Assembly (NCBI RefSeq): GCF_022539405.1
Contig: NZ_CP054394.1
Span: forward strand, 684,501-748,500
Length of the DNA stretch: 64,000 nt
From: Natranaerofaba carboxydovora
GTDB taxonomy: Bacteria > Bacillota > Natranaerobiia > Natranaerobiales > Natranaerofabaceae
Reading direction: 5' to 3'
Below the pieces are notes generated by a model. It saw nothing but the letters and a program-made list of their open reading frames with translations, did no database searches and had not been told where the DNA came from. This document shows positions 18,246 to 26,404 of this stretch, one piece after another. Position 1 is the stretch's first letter, and each line of letters starts with the position of its first letter. Made by a program: the position numbers and the translations under genes.

Positions 18246-21104
18246 ATGGAGTTTATAAAAAAACACATAAGGGTGAGAAAGTTGTTGTCAGATTTAATAT
18301 ATCTTGATATAGAAACAACTGGCTTAGATAGTAAAAAAGATGAAATTATTGAGATTGGAGCAATAAAGGTTACTAGTGAGAAAGTAGAAAAATTTCATCG
18401 AATTATAAAACCTGAAAAAGAACATATACCGCTTCATATTTACGATCTTTGTGAGGGACTTACAGAAAATGATATACAAAAGGGTTATTTATTTAATGAA
18501 ATAGAAGATGAATTTTATGACTTTATTGAAGATTTACCAATTGTATGCCATAATGCAAAATTTGAAAAATCTTTTTTAGAAGAAGCTTTAAATTTTCCTA
18601 TTTACAACAAATTTTTAGACAGTCTAGAATTATTTTGTATATTTAAGCCTCATTTTTCACATCACAATATTGATTACTTGATTAAAAATTATCTACAAGA
18701 AACAAGAGATGAAAAACATCGTGCACTAGAAGATGCATATGATACTAGGATACTTGTTGAAAAACTCCTAGATGATTTAATTTCAACAGATATAGATCTA
18801 CTAGAAGATTCTTTGGACTATATGGATTTCTCAGATTGGCCGTGGCTACCTTATTTAGATGATATATTATATGATTATAAAAATAATAAAGTAGATATTG
18901 ATAATATTTTTGAAGAAAGCGAAGACATCTCGGAAGATTTATTTATAGGCAATGACATTTTTTACTCTTTAGATGATCTAGAAGAAATTATGAGAGATGA
19001 GGAGCTTTGGGAAAAAGAATTTCCAAATTATGAGTTTCGAAATGAGCAGTATGAAATTGCACGCACAATGACTGAAGCATTTGAAAACGAACAAGTCTTT
19101 TTTGTAGAAGCTCCCACAGGAATTGGTAAAACCTTATCATATTTATTAGTTGCTACTATATGGGCTTATGACAAGGATGAAAAAGTTTTTATAAGCACTA
19201 ATACAAAAAATTTACAACAACAAGTACACGAAGAGATTCCTAAAATTGCTAGATTGTTGGGATTTGACAATCTTAAGATAACCGATTTAAAAGGAATAGA
19301 AAACTATGCTTGTAAAGAAAAAATTAATAAAGAGATACAGAAAACATCTAAAAATTTAAGCGAGAGATTAACTAAATTATATTTACGTAACTGGAGTAAA
19401 AGGGCAGCTTCGGGAGATCTCGATGGTGAAACTTCATATTGGTTTGCAAAGAATAATGAATATTTTAAAGAACATAAAGAAGAGTTGTTTAATGCCATTA
19501 GATGTAAAAGTGAAGATTGCTATAAAAGCAACTGTAATTATAATCAGGAATGCTTCCATAAAAGAAAGTTGAATGACTTGGAAGAATCTCACCTATGTAC
19601 GATTAATCATTCCCTGCTTTTAAATTGGCCAGGCTATACTAATATAGATAAAGTCATAATTGATGAGGCTCATAATTTAGAAGAGCAGTCATTAAATAGT
19701 TTTACAGAAAGAGTATCGTCCAGTGATTTGAAATTTCTTAAAAATAGGTTAACTCAAGGTAATAAAGCATTACTTATATTGCTTCAATATTATATATCTA
19801 ATAATAATCTTGAAGGTATTGAAATTGATTCTTGTTATAATATTATTTACGGAATAGATGACGAGTTAGACGAAATTAGAAAAAAAGGTAATGAATTAGC
19901 TAAGAAAGGAAATAAAAGTGATTATGATGATAAATATACATTTAGAGACAAGATTTTAGATGATGAATTTATTAAGCTAATTAATTCATGTAGGCAAACT
20001 TTACTTAGGATAGCTGATGAAATTGAAAATGTGAGCAATCAAATTTTAAAAATTAAAAGTGAATTTGAGACACAAGATTTATATGTAATGACACTCGAAT
20101 ATATTAAAAAATGTCGCAAATGGGCAGGAATTCTAAACAAGTCAACTAACCCATCAAGTGGTTTTTGTAGTTATTTTGAAATGCATCCTAATAAAAAAGA
20201 TGAAAAGCAAAAAGTTAATAATAAAGAGAAACAGTATTACAAATGGCAAATTTGTCATGCTCCTTTGAATATTGACGATAATTTTTATGAAAATGTAATC
20301 AAAAATACATCGGGTTCTATGGTGACTTCAGCTACACTTGTTAGAAATGGTAGTTATGAAGAAATAATTAAAGCCCTAGGGTTTGATAATCTAGGTGAAG
20401 AAAAAATTAAAACTTTGCCTCCTATTGATCCAGTTTTTGATTATCATAATAATTCTGTTTTAGCAATTCCAACAAATGTACCAACACTTGATTATAATTC
20501 TGAAGAATTTTTAGATTTTATGGCTAATACGATAATTGAAACATCAGAGATAATTAACGGAAGAACTATGGTATTATTTTTAAGTTTAGAGAGAATGGGG
20601 ATAGTTATAGACAAAGTCAAGGATACCCTGGAACAAAAGGGGATACGTGTCTATGATGCGAGGACAAGTAGAGAAAAAAAGGTTAAAGAATTTAAAAAAC
20701 AGAGAGGGGGAGTTTTATTTGGATCAAGGAGTCTTTTTGCAGGTGTTGATATTAAGGGGTATGCCTTAAGTTGTTTAATAATAGAAAAGTTAGACTTTCC
20801 ATATCCTTATTCCCCCTATTATAAAGATAAGGCAGAACAACTAGAATGTAAGGGGCAAGATGCATTTAGGGAACTTTCTCTAAGAAAAGCGATTTTCACC
20901 CTTCGCCAGCAATTCGGTCGTTTAATAAGAACTAGAGAAGATAAGGGATTTGTTTTGCTTGTTGGTGTAAATAGAAATAAGTCTTACTATAATGAGCTTA
21001 TTGGAGAATTACCAGACCCATATAAATTTGAAGGTGACCTAGAAAGTATCAAGAACTTAATGGTAGAAAAATTTGAGGAATGGTATAATGGGATAGACTT
21101 TTAG
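18246..21104 (+). CDS. DnaQ-DinG family exonuclease-helicase
   Basis: About 952 residues. The N-terminal DEDD 3'-5' exonuclease (15-185) has YLDIETTGL, CHNAKFEKSF and HRALEDAYD. A DinG/XPD-type superfamily 2 helicase follows, with Walker A EAPTGIGKTLSY (near 285), candidate iron-sulfur Cys (NYACKEK, then RCKSEDCYKSNCNYNQEC near 420-435), DEAH box VIIDEAHNLEEQ (near 475) and motif VI RQQFGRLIRTRED near the end. No good RBS precedes 18246. GGGTGAG lies before in-frame TTG codons at about 18281-18287, which would give a start right at the exonuclease. On an island it may act in element DNA processing or defence; that is inference. Confidence 0.9.
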   Translation: MEFIKKHIRVRKLLSDLIYLDIETTGLDSKKDEIIEIGAIKVTSEKVEKFHRIIKPEKEHIPLHIYDLCEGLTENDIQKGYLFNEIEDEFYDFIEDLPIVCHNAKFEKSFLEEALNFPIYNKFLDSLELFCIFKPHFSHHNIDYLIKNYLQETRDEKHRALEDAYDTRILVEKLLDDLISTDIDLLEDSLDYMDFSDWPWLPYLDDILYDYKNNKVDIDNIFEESEDISEDLFIGNDIFYSLDDLEEIMRDEELWEKEFPNYEFRNEQYEIARTMTEAFENEQVFFVEAPTGIGKTLSYLLVATIWAYDKDEKVFISTNTKNLQQQVHEEIPKIARLLGFDNLKITDLKGIENYACKEKINKEIQKTSKNLSERLTKLYLRNWSKRAASGDLDGETSYWFAKNNEYFKEHKEELFNAIRCKSEDCYKSNCNYNQECFHKRKLNDLEESHLCTINHSLLLNWPGYTNIDKVIIDEAHNLEEQSLNSFTERVSSSDLKFLKNRLTQGNKALLILLQYYISNNNLEGIEIDSCYNIIYGIDDELDEIRKKGNELAKKGNKSDYDDKYTFRDKILDDEFIKLINSCRQTLLRIADEIENVSNQILKIKSEFETQDLYVMTLEYIKKCRKWAGILNKSTNPSSGFCSYFEMHPNKKDEKQKVNNKEKQYYKWQICHAPLNIDDNFYENVIKNTSGSMVTSATLVRNGSYEEIIKALGFDNLGEEKIKTLPPIDPVFDYHNNSVLAIPTNVPTLDYNSEEFLDFMANTIIETSEIINGRTMVLFLSLERMGIVIDKVKDTLEQKGIRVYDARTSREKKVKEFKKQRGGVLFGSRSLFAGVDIKGYALSCLIIEKLDFPYPYSPYYKDKAEQLECKGQDAFRELSLRKAIFTLRQQFGRLIRTREDKGFVLLVGVNRNKSYYNELIGELPDPYKFEGDLESIKNLMVEKFEEWYNGIDF

Positions 21105-21269
21105 ATTATGATGATGAGTAAAAAATTTACGAAAGAAGTCTCATTATATATAAATATATAAGCAAAGTTGAACACAATTATTTCGATTTTTTGTTAAAAG
21201 GTGTTTATCTGTTGGTAATACAAAAGATTGTTAATTTACGACCCGATAAGACTATTATGTCAAGACCAC
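21105..21269. other. Non-coding stretch after dinG
   Basis: AT-rich and without a gene. No terminator with a strong stem was seen for the DinG gene. The right-end promoter begins at 21270. Confidence 0.5.
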
Positions 21270-21298
21270 TTGACTTTTAGTTTCGACTACCTTATACT
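21270..21298 (+). promoter_or_regulatory. Sigma-A promoter at the island right end
   Basis: TTGACT at 21270-21275 and TATACT at 21293-21298 with a 17-base spacer, pointing at the right-hand tRNA copies about 55 bases downstream. It lies inside the island, so the element could drive the tRNA genes it has cut from their original promoter. Confidence 0.75.
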
Positions 21299-21317
21299 GA
21301 GGACATGTTGAGGCAAA

Positions 21318-21330
21318 AAGAAAGTGGTTT
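21318..21330 (-). repeat. Right 13-bp island-end inverted repeat
   Basis: AAGAAAGTGGTTT is the exact reverse complement of 3718-3730 at the left end. Confidence 0.55.
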
Positions 21331-21350
21331 TGTAAACAGGTGTAATATTC

Positions 21351-21426
21351 TAACCCTTGGTCAAGTGGTTTAAGACATCGGCCTTTCACGCCGAAGACAG
21401 GGGTTCGAATCCCCTAGGGGTCACCA
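21351..21426 (+). pseudogene. tRNA-Glu (TTC) copy with damaged acceptor stem
   Basis: Identical to the left tRNA-Glu from its fourth base, but the first three bases are TAA instead of GGC. Against the 3' strand AGGGGTC, acceptor positions 1 and 3 are mismatched, leaving a broken terminal stem. Probably non-functional, or at best poorly processed. Confidence 0.75.
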
Positions 21427-21510
21427 TTAAGTGGGCGAATAGCTCAGCTGGGAGAGCACCTGCCTTACAAGCAGGGGGTCACAGGTTCAAGTCCTGTTTC
21501 GCCCACCATT
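21354..21510 (+). repeat. 157-bp direct repeat, right copy (island boundary)
   Basis: Same 157 bases as 3492-3648. The flanks differ immediately on both sides (TAA before versus GGC; TAATAC after versus ACTATC). Confidence 0.9.
21433..21508 (+). tRNA. tRNA-Val (TAC), right copy
   Basis: Complete and identical to 3571-3646, with an encoded CCA. It can be transcribed from the promoter at 21270-21298 and is followed by the terminator at 21524-21551, so it is plausibly functional. Confidence 0.93.
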
Positions 21511-21523
21511 TAATACAAATAAT

Positions 21524-21551
21524 AACACCTTTCAGAGGTGTTTTTTATTTT
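21524..21551 (+). terminator. tRNA operon terminator
   Basis: AACACCT (21524-21530), loop TTCAG, AGGTGTT (21536-21542), then a T-rich run. Probably the original end of the Asn-Met-Glu-Val operon before the island arrived. Confidence 0.85.
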
Positions 21552-21630
21552 TTTATAATTTTTGATTTGATGCAGGAATTTTTATTTGTTTTAATGAAAA
21601 GATTAAATGACAAAGGTGATTTAAAATACT

Positions 21631-22401
21631 ATGAGAATACCAAAAAGAATTAAACAGGTAGCTGACATGATTCCACCGGGCTGTGAGCTGATTGTCGATG
21701 TAGGAACAGATCATGCATACTTACCAGTAGAATTAATTAGAACTGCTAAATCCAAAAAAGTAATAGCAACAGATATTGCCAAACAACCAATCAAACAAGC
21801 CCAACAGACTGTTGAAAGATATGGGTATCAAGATAAAATAGAAATAAGGCTTGGAGATGGATTACAAGTAATTAAAAAAGCTGAAGCTCCCGATATAATA
21901 GTTATAGCTGGTCTCGGGGGAAAAACTACGGCTGAAATATTAGAGCAAAGAAAAGATTTATGGCATGATAATAGAGTAGAATTATTACTGCAACCTATGG
22001 ATGATTTGAAAGAAGTAAGAAAATATTTATTTAGTGTTAATTATCAAATAAAAGACGAGAAAATGGTAAAAGAAAGAAGAAAATTTTATACTTTAATATA
22101 TACAATTCCAGGCAAAGATGATCAATGTTATATAGAAAATATAGACAATGTAGAAGGTTTAGATGACGAAGTGATATTAGAACTTGGCCCGTGCTTACTG
22201 AAAAATCCTACAAAAGAAGTAGTCGAGTACATAGATTATACTATTTACAAGAAAAACAAAATGATCTCAAATTTGGAAATGGCTAATAAAGAAAATAAAA
22301 TAATAAACGAGAAGCTAATGAGAGCTAAAAGAGAATATAAAGTGCTCGAAGAGGTGAAGGAACTTGTACTTAAAAGGTTGGCAAATGACGAAAAAAATTG
22401 A
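21631..22401 (+). CDS. trmK: tRNA (adenine-N1)-methyltransferase TrmK
   Basis: 256 residues. Methylates N1 of adenine 22 in tRNA. Rossmann AdoMet motif LIVDVGTDHAYLPVEL near residue 20, then VIAGLGGKTTAEIL near 88 and QPMDDLKEVRKYL, the usual TrmK/YqfN landmarks. C-terminal coiled-coil tail. ATG after AAAGGTG. It overlaps the next gene, as in many clostridia where trmK and the Nif3-like gene follow rpoD. Confidence 0.93.
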   Translation: MRIPKRIKQVADMIPPGCELIVDVGTDHAYLPVELIRTAKSKKVIATDIAKQPIKQAQQTVERYGYQDKIEIRLGDGLQVIKKAEAPDIIVIAGLGGKTTAEILEQRKDLWHDNRVELLLQPMDDLKEVRKYLFSVNYQIKDEKMVKERRKFYTLIYTIPGKDDQCYIENIDNVEGLDDEVILELGPCLLKNPTKEVVEYIDYTIYKKNKMISNLEMANKENKIINEKLMRAKREYKVLEEVKELVLKRLANDEKN

Positions 22402-23482
22402 AGAAAAAGCCCCATTAAAATATGCTGTCAAAAGCGATAATAATGGTTTACAAGTGGGCTCGTTGAATGAAGAAGTGAGAAGATGCTTACTAACATTGGA
22501 TGTAACCAAAGCGGTATTAACAGAAGCTATAGAAAAAGAAGTAGACATGATAATATCACATCACCCTTTTTTATTTGAACCAGTGAATAGTATTAATAAG
22601 GACTATGGTTTAGGCGAGCTTATTGCCCGGGCAATAAAAAATGATATAAGTATTTATAGTGCTCATACTAATCTTGACGTAGCTCCAAAAATAGGAGTGA
22701 ACGAAATGCTAGCTGATAAACTTAGTTTGAAACACACAAAGGTTATGTATCCTACATATGAAGAAGACTACTACAAGTTGATTGTTTATGTGCCTCAGGA
22801 GTATGAAGATAAATTAAAAGAAGCTATTTTTTCTGCTGGTGCAGGTTGGATAGGTGAATACAGTCATACCTCTTTCAAAACCGAAGGAGAAGGAACTTTT
22901 AGACCTCAAGCAAGGACCTCCCCCTATATAGGCCAAGAAGGTGAAACTACAGAGGTTAAAGAAACAAAGCTTGAAACCATTGTAGATAAAACTTCCCTAA
23001 ATTGTGTGATAGAAAATATGAAAAAAGCTCATCCTTACGAAGAGGTTGCTTATGATCTTTACTCTTTGAAAAATAACGAGAAAGTGTATGGTTTAGGTTT
23101 AATAGGTGAATTAGAGAAGGAAATTTCCGGAGAAGAATTCGTTAAACAACTAAAAGAAAAGTTAAACATAGATAATATAAGATTGGTTGGGAGAAAACCG
23201 GATAAAATTAAAAAAGTGGCTGTGTGTGGAGGAAGTGGCGAAAGCTTAATTTCAAAAGCTATTGCATCTGGAGCTGATGCTTATTTGACAGGTGATATAA
23301 AATATCATGGTGCCCTTGATGCTTTTGAAAGGGATTTTTTCATCATTGATGCCGGACACTATGCTACAGAAAGGCCAGTTTTAGAACTTTTGAAAAAATA
23401 TTTGGAAAATGCATTTTCATCTGAATATAAAACAGAATTTGTTTTAAGTAAAAATCAAAAAGATCCTTTTGAATATAGTTAG
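22385..23482 (+). CDS. Nif3-like dinuclear metal-centre protein (YqfO type)
   Basis: 365 residues from the ATG at 22385, which overlaps the end of trmK; an upstream TTG frame is less likely. Nif3 landmarks: DNNGLQVG (near 20), ISHHPFLFEPV (metal His), SAHTNLDVAP, and near the end AYLTGDIKYHGALDA and GHYATERPVLE. A central insert domain of about 100 residues (from YYKLIVYVPQEYEDKL) matches the longer YqfO form. The biochemical role is unsettled; GTP cyclohydrolase I-like annotation is common. Confidence 0.92.
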   Translation: MTKKIEEKAPLKYAVKSDNNGLQVGSLNEEVRRCLLTLDVTKAVLTEAIEKEVDMIISHHPFLFEPVNSINKDYGLGELIARAIKNDISIYSAHTNLDVAPKIGVNEMLADKLSLKHTKVMYPTYEEDYYKLIVYVPQEYEDKLKEAIFSAGAGWIGEYSHTSFKTEGEGTFRPQARTSPYIGQEGETTEVKETKLETIVDKTSLNCVIENMKKAHPYEEVAYDLYSLKNNEKVYGLGLIGELEKEISGEEFVKQLKEKLNIDNIRLVGRKPDKIKKVAVCGGSGESLISKAIASGADAYLTGDIKYHGALDAFERDFFIIDAGHYATERPVLELLKKYLENAFSSEYKTEFVLSKNQKDPFEYS

Positions 23483-23490
23483 GCCGCACA

Positions 23491-23514
23491 AAGGTAGAGG
23501 TAAACCTCTACCTT
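23491..23514 (+). other. Hairpin after the Nif3-like gene
   Basis: AAGGTAGAGG pairs with CCTCTACCTT around a TAAA loop, a perfect 10-bp stem. No T run follows, so it may stabilise or process the transcript rather than end it. Confidence 0.55.
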
Positions 23515-23538
23515 ATATTATTCTATAGGAGGTAGTAT

Positions 23539-24252
23539 ATGGAAAGAAACAATCTTATTTATCAATTACAAGAAATTGATAAAAAAATTACTGACGTTAG
23601 CAAGCAGTTAGCAGAAAAGAAGGAAGCAAAAGGATTAAAGGAATTAGAGTCACAAAAAGATAAACTAGAAAACGATAAGCAGTTGTTAGAGGAAACAATT
23701 GAGGCAAAAGAAAAAGAATTAAAGAAGTGTGAGTTAGAAAGTGAAAGTTATTTTCAAGAAAAAAGAAAATTAGAGAACGAAATATACTCGGGTGAAATAA
23801 ATGATGTAGATCAATTGGAAAAAATGAGGAAAAAGGCGGACCAATATGAAAAAAAAGAAGATGAAATTGCCCATAGGTTTTATGATCTAACAGAGGAACT
23901 AAGCGAGAACAAAGAAGAATTAGAAAAAAAGGTCGAGAATATAAAAATTATCAACAAACAGATTTCGGATAATAAAAAACAACTAGAGGAGCAGATTAAA
24001 CAACAGGAGAATATTTTGTCGGAATTAAAATATAAAAAGGAAAAAATAGTTTATAAGTTAGATGAAAAAATCCTTGAGGAATATGAACTTTTATTCGAAA
24101 AATATCCAGATAGTGCTGTGGTCCAAGTTATGCATGATATGTGTGCAGGATGTAATATTGCACTGCCAACGTCGGTGTTAAGCGAACTTCATGTTGAAGG
24201 GATTAAAAAATGTAGCAATTGCGGTCGAATTTTGGTAGATTTAGATTTATAA
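23539..24252 (+). CDS. Coiled-coil protein with C4 zinc ribbon
   Basis: 237 residues, ATG behind ATAGGAGG. Long charged coiled coil (about 1-185) followed by a zinc ribbon with two Cys pairs: MCAGCNIALP and KKCSNCGRILVD near the C-terminus. This is the DUF164/zf-RING_7-like family usually encoded between nif3 and rnpB in clostridia. Function not established. Confidence 0.9.
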   Translation: MERNNLIYQLQEIDKKITDVSKQLAEKKEAKGLKELESQKDKLENDKQLLEETIEAKEKELKKCELESESYFQEKRKLENEIYSGEINDVDQLEKMRKKADQYEKKEDEIAHRFYDLTEELSENKEELEKKVENIKIINKQISDNKKQLEEQIKQQENILSELKYKKEKIVYKLDEKILEEYELLFEKYPDSAVVQVMHDMCAGCNIALPTSVLSELHVEGIKKCSNCGRILVDLDL

Positions 24253-24282
24253 GTCATTAAATTAATAATTGAATTAACATTT

Positions 24283-24311
24283 TTGACATAAAAAAATTAA
24301 TGTGATAAACT
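24283..24311 (+). promoter_or_regulatory. Promoter of rnpB
   Basis: TTGACA at 24283-24288, 17-base spacer, TAAACT at 24306-24311, about 30 bases before the RNase P RNA helix. Confidence 0.7.
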
Positions 24312-24340
24312 ACAATATGCCTGAGTGGCAGAATATTAAA

Positions 24341-24725
24341 TATTGCCAAGTAGATCGGGTAGTTGCGAGTACAGCAAAAAGCTGTACTCGAGGAAAGTCC
24401 GGGCTCCGTAGGGCAGGGTGCTGGGTAACGCCCAGTGGGGGTGACCCCAGGCTAGTGCTACAGAAACTATACCGCCGAAGAGCTTTTAGTTCTTCGGTAA
24501 GGGTGCAACGGTGCGGTAAGAGCGCACCAGCAGCCAGGTAACTGGCTGGCTCGGTAAACCCCACCCGGAGCAAGGCCAAATAGGGAAGGTATGACGTGGC
24601 CCGCCGACCTTCCGGGTTGGCCGCTAGAGGTGTCAGGCAACTGACATCCTAGATAGATGACTACCATCATGTGACCTGATAGGTTACATGATACAGAACC
24701 CGGCTTATAGATCTACTTGGCAATA
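24341..24725 (+). ncRNA. rnpB: RNase P RNA
   Basis: Catalytic RNA that trims tRNA 5' ends. The 5' strand TATTGCCAAGTAGATC pairs perfectly with the 3' strand ending GATCTACTTGGCAATA (helix P1). The conserved core GAGGAAAGTCCGGGCTCC begins at about 24390, and the 3' partner with AGAACCCGGCTTATAG lies just before P1 closes. About 385 nt, normal for bacteria. Protein-like frames across it are spurious. Confidence 0.96.
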
Positions 24726-24794
24726 TTTCCTTGTTTAAATATAAATTTTTTATATGAATTTCAACTTTATTAAAATTACGGAGGTTTTAGATTA

Positions 24795-25595
24795 ATGAAA
24801 ATTAAAATTTTGATTTTGGCTTTGGTCATGGCTCTGTCAGTTACTTTTATCGGTTGTGGCAACGGAGAGGGAGAGGAGAAAGAAAAAGAAAAAGAAGAAA
24901 GTTCAAAAGAAATGCAACAAGATGATATGGAGATACCTGAATTTGAAGAAGTTAAAGATGATTTAAAAGAAGATGTTACAATGCAAAAAATAGGTGAAGT
25001 AATTGAACCTAAGCTTGAAGAATGGCGAGAAGATATGGAGATAGAAACCGAGGGATTAGATGAAGATGTAGCTGCTGTAGTAAATGGTGAGGAAATATCT
25101 GAGTCTGATATTAGTAACGAGCTTGATCAACAAGCTATGATGCAGGAAATGCAGGGTATGGAAGTTACAGATGAGCAAAGAGAACAAATGAGACAAGATG
25201 TAATTGAAAGTATGATATCTAGAGAAATATTATTTCAAAAAGCTCTAGAAGAAGGTTTTGAGCCCGATGAAGAATTCATCCAGGAGCAAATGGGAGAAAT
25301 CGAAGCCCAGTTTGAATCAGAAGAACAATTTAACGAAGCTTTAGAAGAAGAAGGCTTATCAAAAGAAGAATTAGAAAGTATGGTTTCTGAAGATTCAAAA
25401 GTAAGTGCCTTTATAGAAAGTTTTAGAGATGAAGTTGAAGTGACAGAAGAAGAGCTAAAAGAAGTATACGATCAGCAAATTGAACAGATGGAAATGCAAA
25501 TGGAAATGCAGAAGCAAATGATGGAACAAAAAGAAGGCGATGGTATGGATGCTGATATGATGAAAGAAATGAAAGAATTAGAAGATAAAAAATAA
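24795..25595 (+). CDS. SurA/PrsA-like chaperone lipoprotein, acidic
   Basis: 266 residues, ATG after GGAGG. Lipoprotein signal peptide ending FIGCG (Cys 21), then a Glu/Lys-rich linker, then a SurA N-terminal-like domain: AAVVNGEEISESDISNELDQQ, REQMRQDVIESMISREILFQKALEEG. No parvulin PPIase domain follows, and the protein ends in a Met- and Gln-rich helix. Acts outside the membrane as a probable folding helper. Very acidic, in line with a halophile. Confidence 0.78.
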   Translation: MKIKILILALVMALSVTFIGCGNGEGEEKEKEKEESSKEMQQDDMEIPEFEEVKDDLKEDVTMQKIGEVIEPKLEEWREDMEIETEGLDEDVAAVVNGEEISESDISNELDQQAMMQEMQGMEVTDEQREQMRQDVIESMISREILFQKALEEGFEPDEEFIQEQMGEIEAQFESEEQFNEALEEEGLSKEELESMVSEDSKVSAFIESFRDEVEVTEEELKEVYDQQIEQMEMQMEMQKQMMEQKEGDGMDADMMKEMKELEDKK

Positions 25596-25625
25596 AAAAT
25601 ATATAAATAAAATTGTTGTAACAAT

Positions 25626-25656
25626 AATAGGGGTTAATAAAGACCCCTATTTTTTA
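25626..25656 (+). terminator. Terminator between the two lipoprotein genes
   Basis: AATAGGGG (25626-25633) pairs with CCCCTATT (25644-25651), followed by T residues. Confidence 0.85.
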
Positions 25657-25718
25657 TTTGATTAGTTATATTTAGTGGGTTACAATATTAGTAATCTAGT
25701 GACTAGGGAGGCTTTTTA

Positions 25719-26402
25719 TTGGTGAAAAGATATGTCTTCAGCTTTTTTCTGATTGTCTTTTTGTTACTTTTTTTCATTGGCTGCGGTGGGGACAATGATG
25801 AAGTGATTGCAGAAATAAATGGTGAGAAGATAACAAAAGAAGAGTATAATCAAAGATATCAACGAATTGAAAAATTTTATAATGATCAGGGTGCAGAGAT
25901 AAACGAGATGGAAACCAAAATTGAAGAAGAAATAATTGATGATTTGGTTGTAGAAAAAATCTTAGTCCAGGAAGCTGAAAGAAAAGGTGTAGGGGTTGGG
26001 GATAAAGATTTAGAAGAAGAGTTTGATTCGATAAAAGGAGAATTAGGAGGTAAGGAAGGACTTCAAAAAAGTCTAGAACTTTATGATATGACCGAAAGTG
26101 AATTAAGAAAGGAAATTACAAATCAAATGTTATTTATGCTTCTGATGGAAGAAGTAATAGATATGGATGATATTGAAGTAACTGAAGAAGAATTAAAAGA
26201 AAGATATGAAGAAAAAATAGAAAAACATGATATAAAACAGGAGATGATTCAATCTGAACAAGAAGGTATAAGTCAGCTTGAATCATTTGAGGCAATAAAG
26301 CCAGAACTAGAAGAAATGATAAAACAAGAAAAAAAGCAGGAATACTTTGAAGATTATATTGAAGAATTAAAAGAAAGAAGCAATATCGAAATTTTAAAAT
26401 AA
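25719..26402 (+). CDS. SurA N-terminal-like lipoprotein
   Basis: 227 residues from TTG (or the next codon GTG) behind GGAGG. Lipoprotein signal peptide ending FFIGCG, then VIAEINGEKITKEEYNQRYQ, IIDDLVVEKILVQEAERKG and VTEEELKERYEEK, the SurA/trigger-factor-like chaperone fold without a PPIase domain. Related in plan to the lipoprotein gene just upstream; probably an old duplication. It converges on yjbQ with a two-base gap. Confidence 0.78.
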   Translation: MVKRYVFSFFLIVFLLLFFIGCGGDNDEVIAEINGEKITKEEYNQRYQRIEKFYNDQGAEINEMETKIEEEIIDDLVVEKILVQEAERKGVGVGDKDLEEEFDSIKGELGGKEGLQKSLELYDMTESELRKEITNQMLFMLLMEEVIDMDDIEVTEEELKERYEEKIEKHDIKQEMIQSEQEGISQLESFEAIKPELEEMIKQEKKQEYFEDYIEELKERSNIEILK

Positions 26403-26404
26403 AA

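Larger units (their letters stand above)
3649..21353. mobile_element. 17.7-kb genomic island inserted in a tRNA operon
   Basis: A non-core segment lies between two 157-bp tRNA repeats, has a tyrosine recombinase as its first gene, and interrupts the dnaG-rpoD-tRNA-trmK order. The original operon terminator is found after the right tRNA copy (21524-21551). Cargo is defence-like: a nuclease pair, a DUF262 protein, an R-M operon and a DnaQ-DinG helicase, plus an IS66 element and several broken genes. I see no replication, packaging or conjugation genes, so it is an integrative genomic island or the remnant of a larger element. Confidence 0.88.

Noticed and set aside
3649-21353. Intact prophage or conjugative element
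   Set aside because: No capsid, portal, terminase, relaxase or type IV secretion genes are present; only an integrase and cargo.
24302-24670. Three open frames inside the RNase P RNA gene
   Set aside because: They are shadows of a structured RNA with GC-rich helices; the RNA identification is firm.
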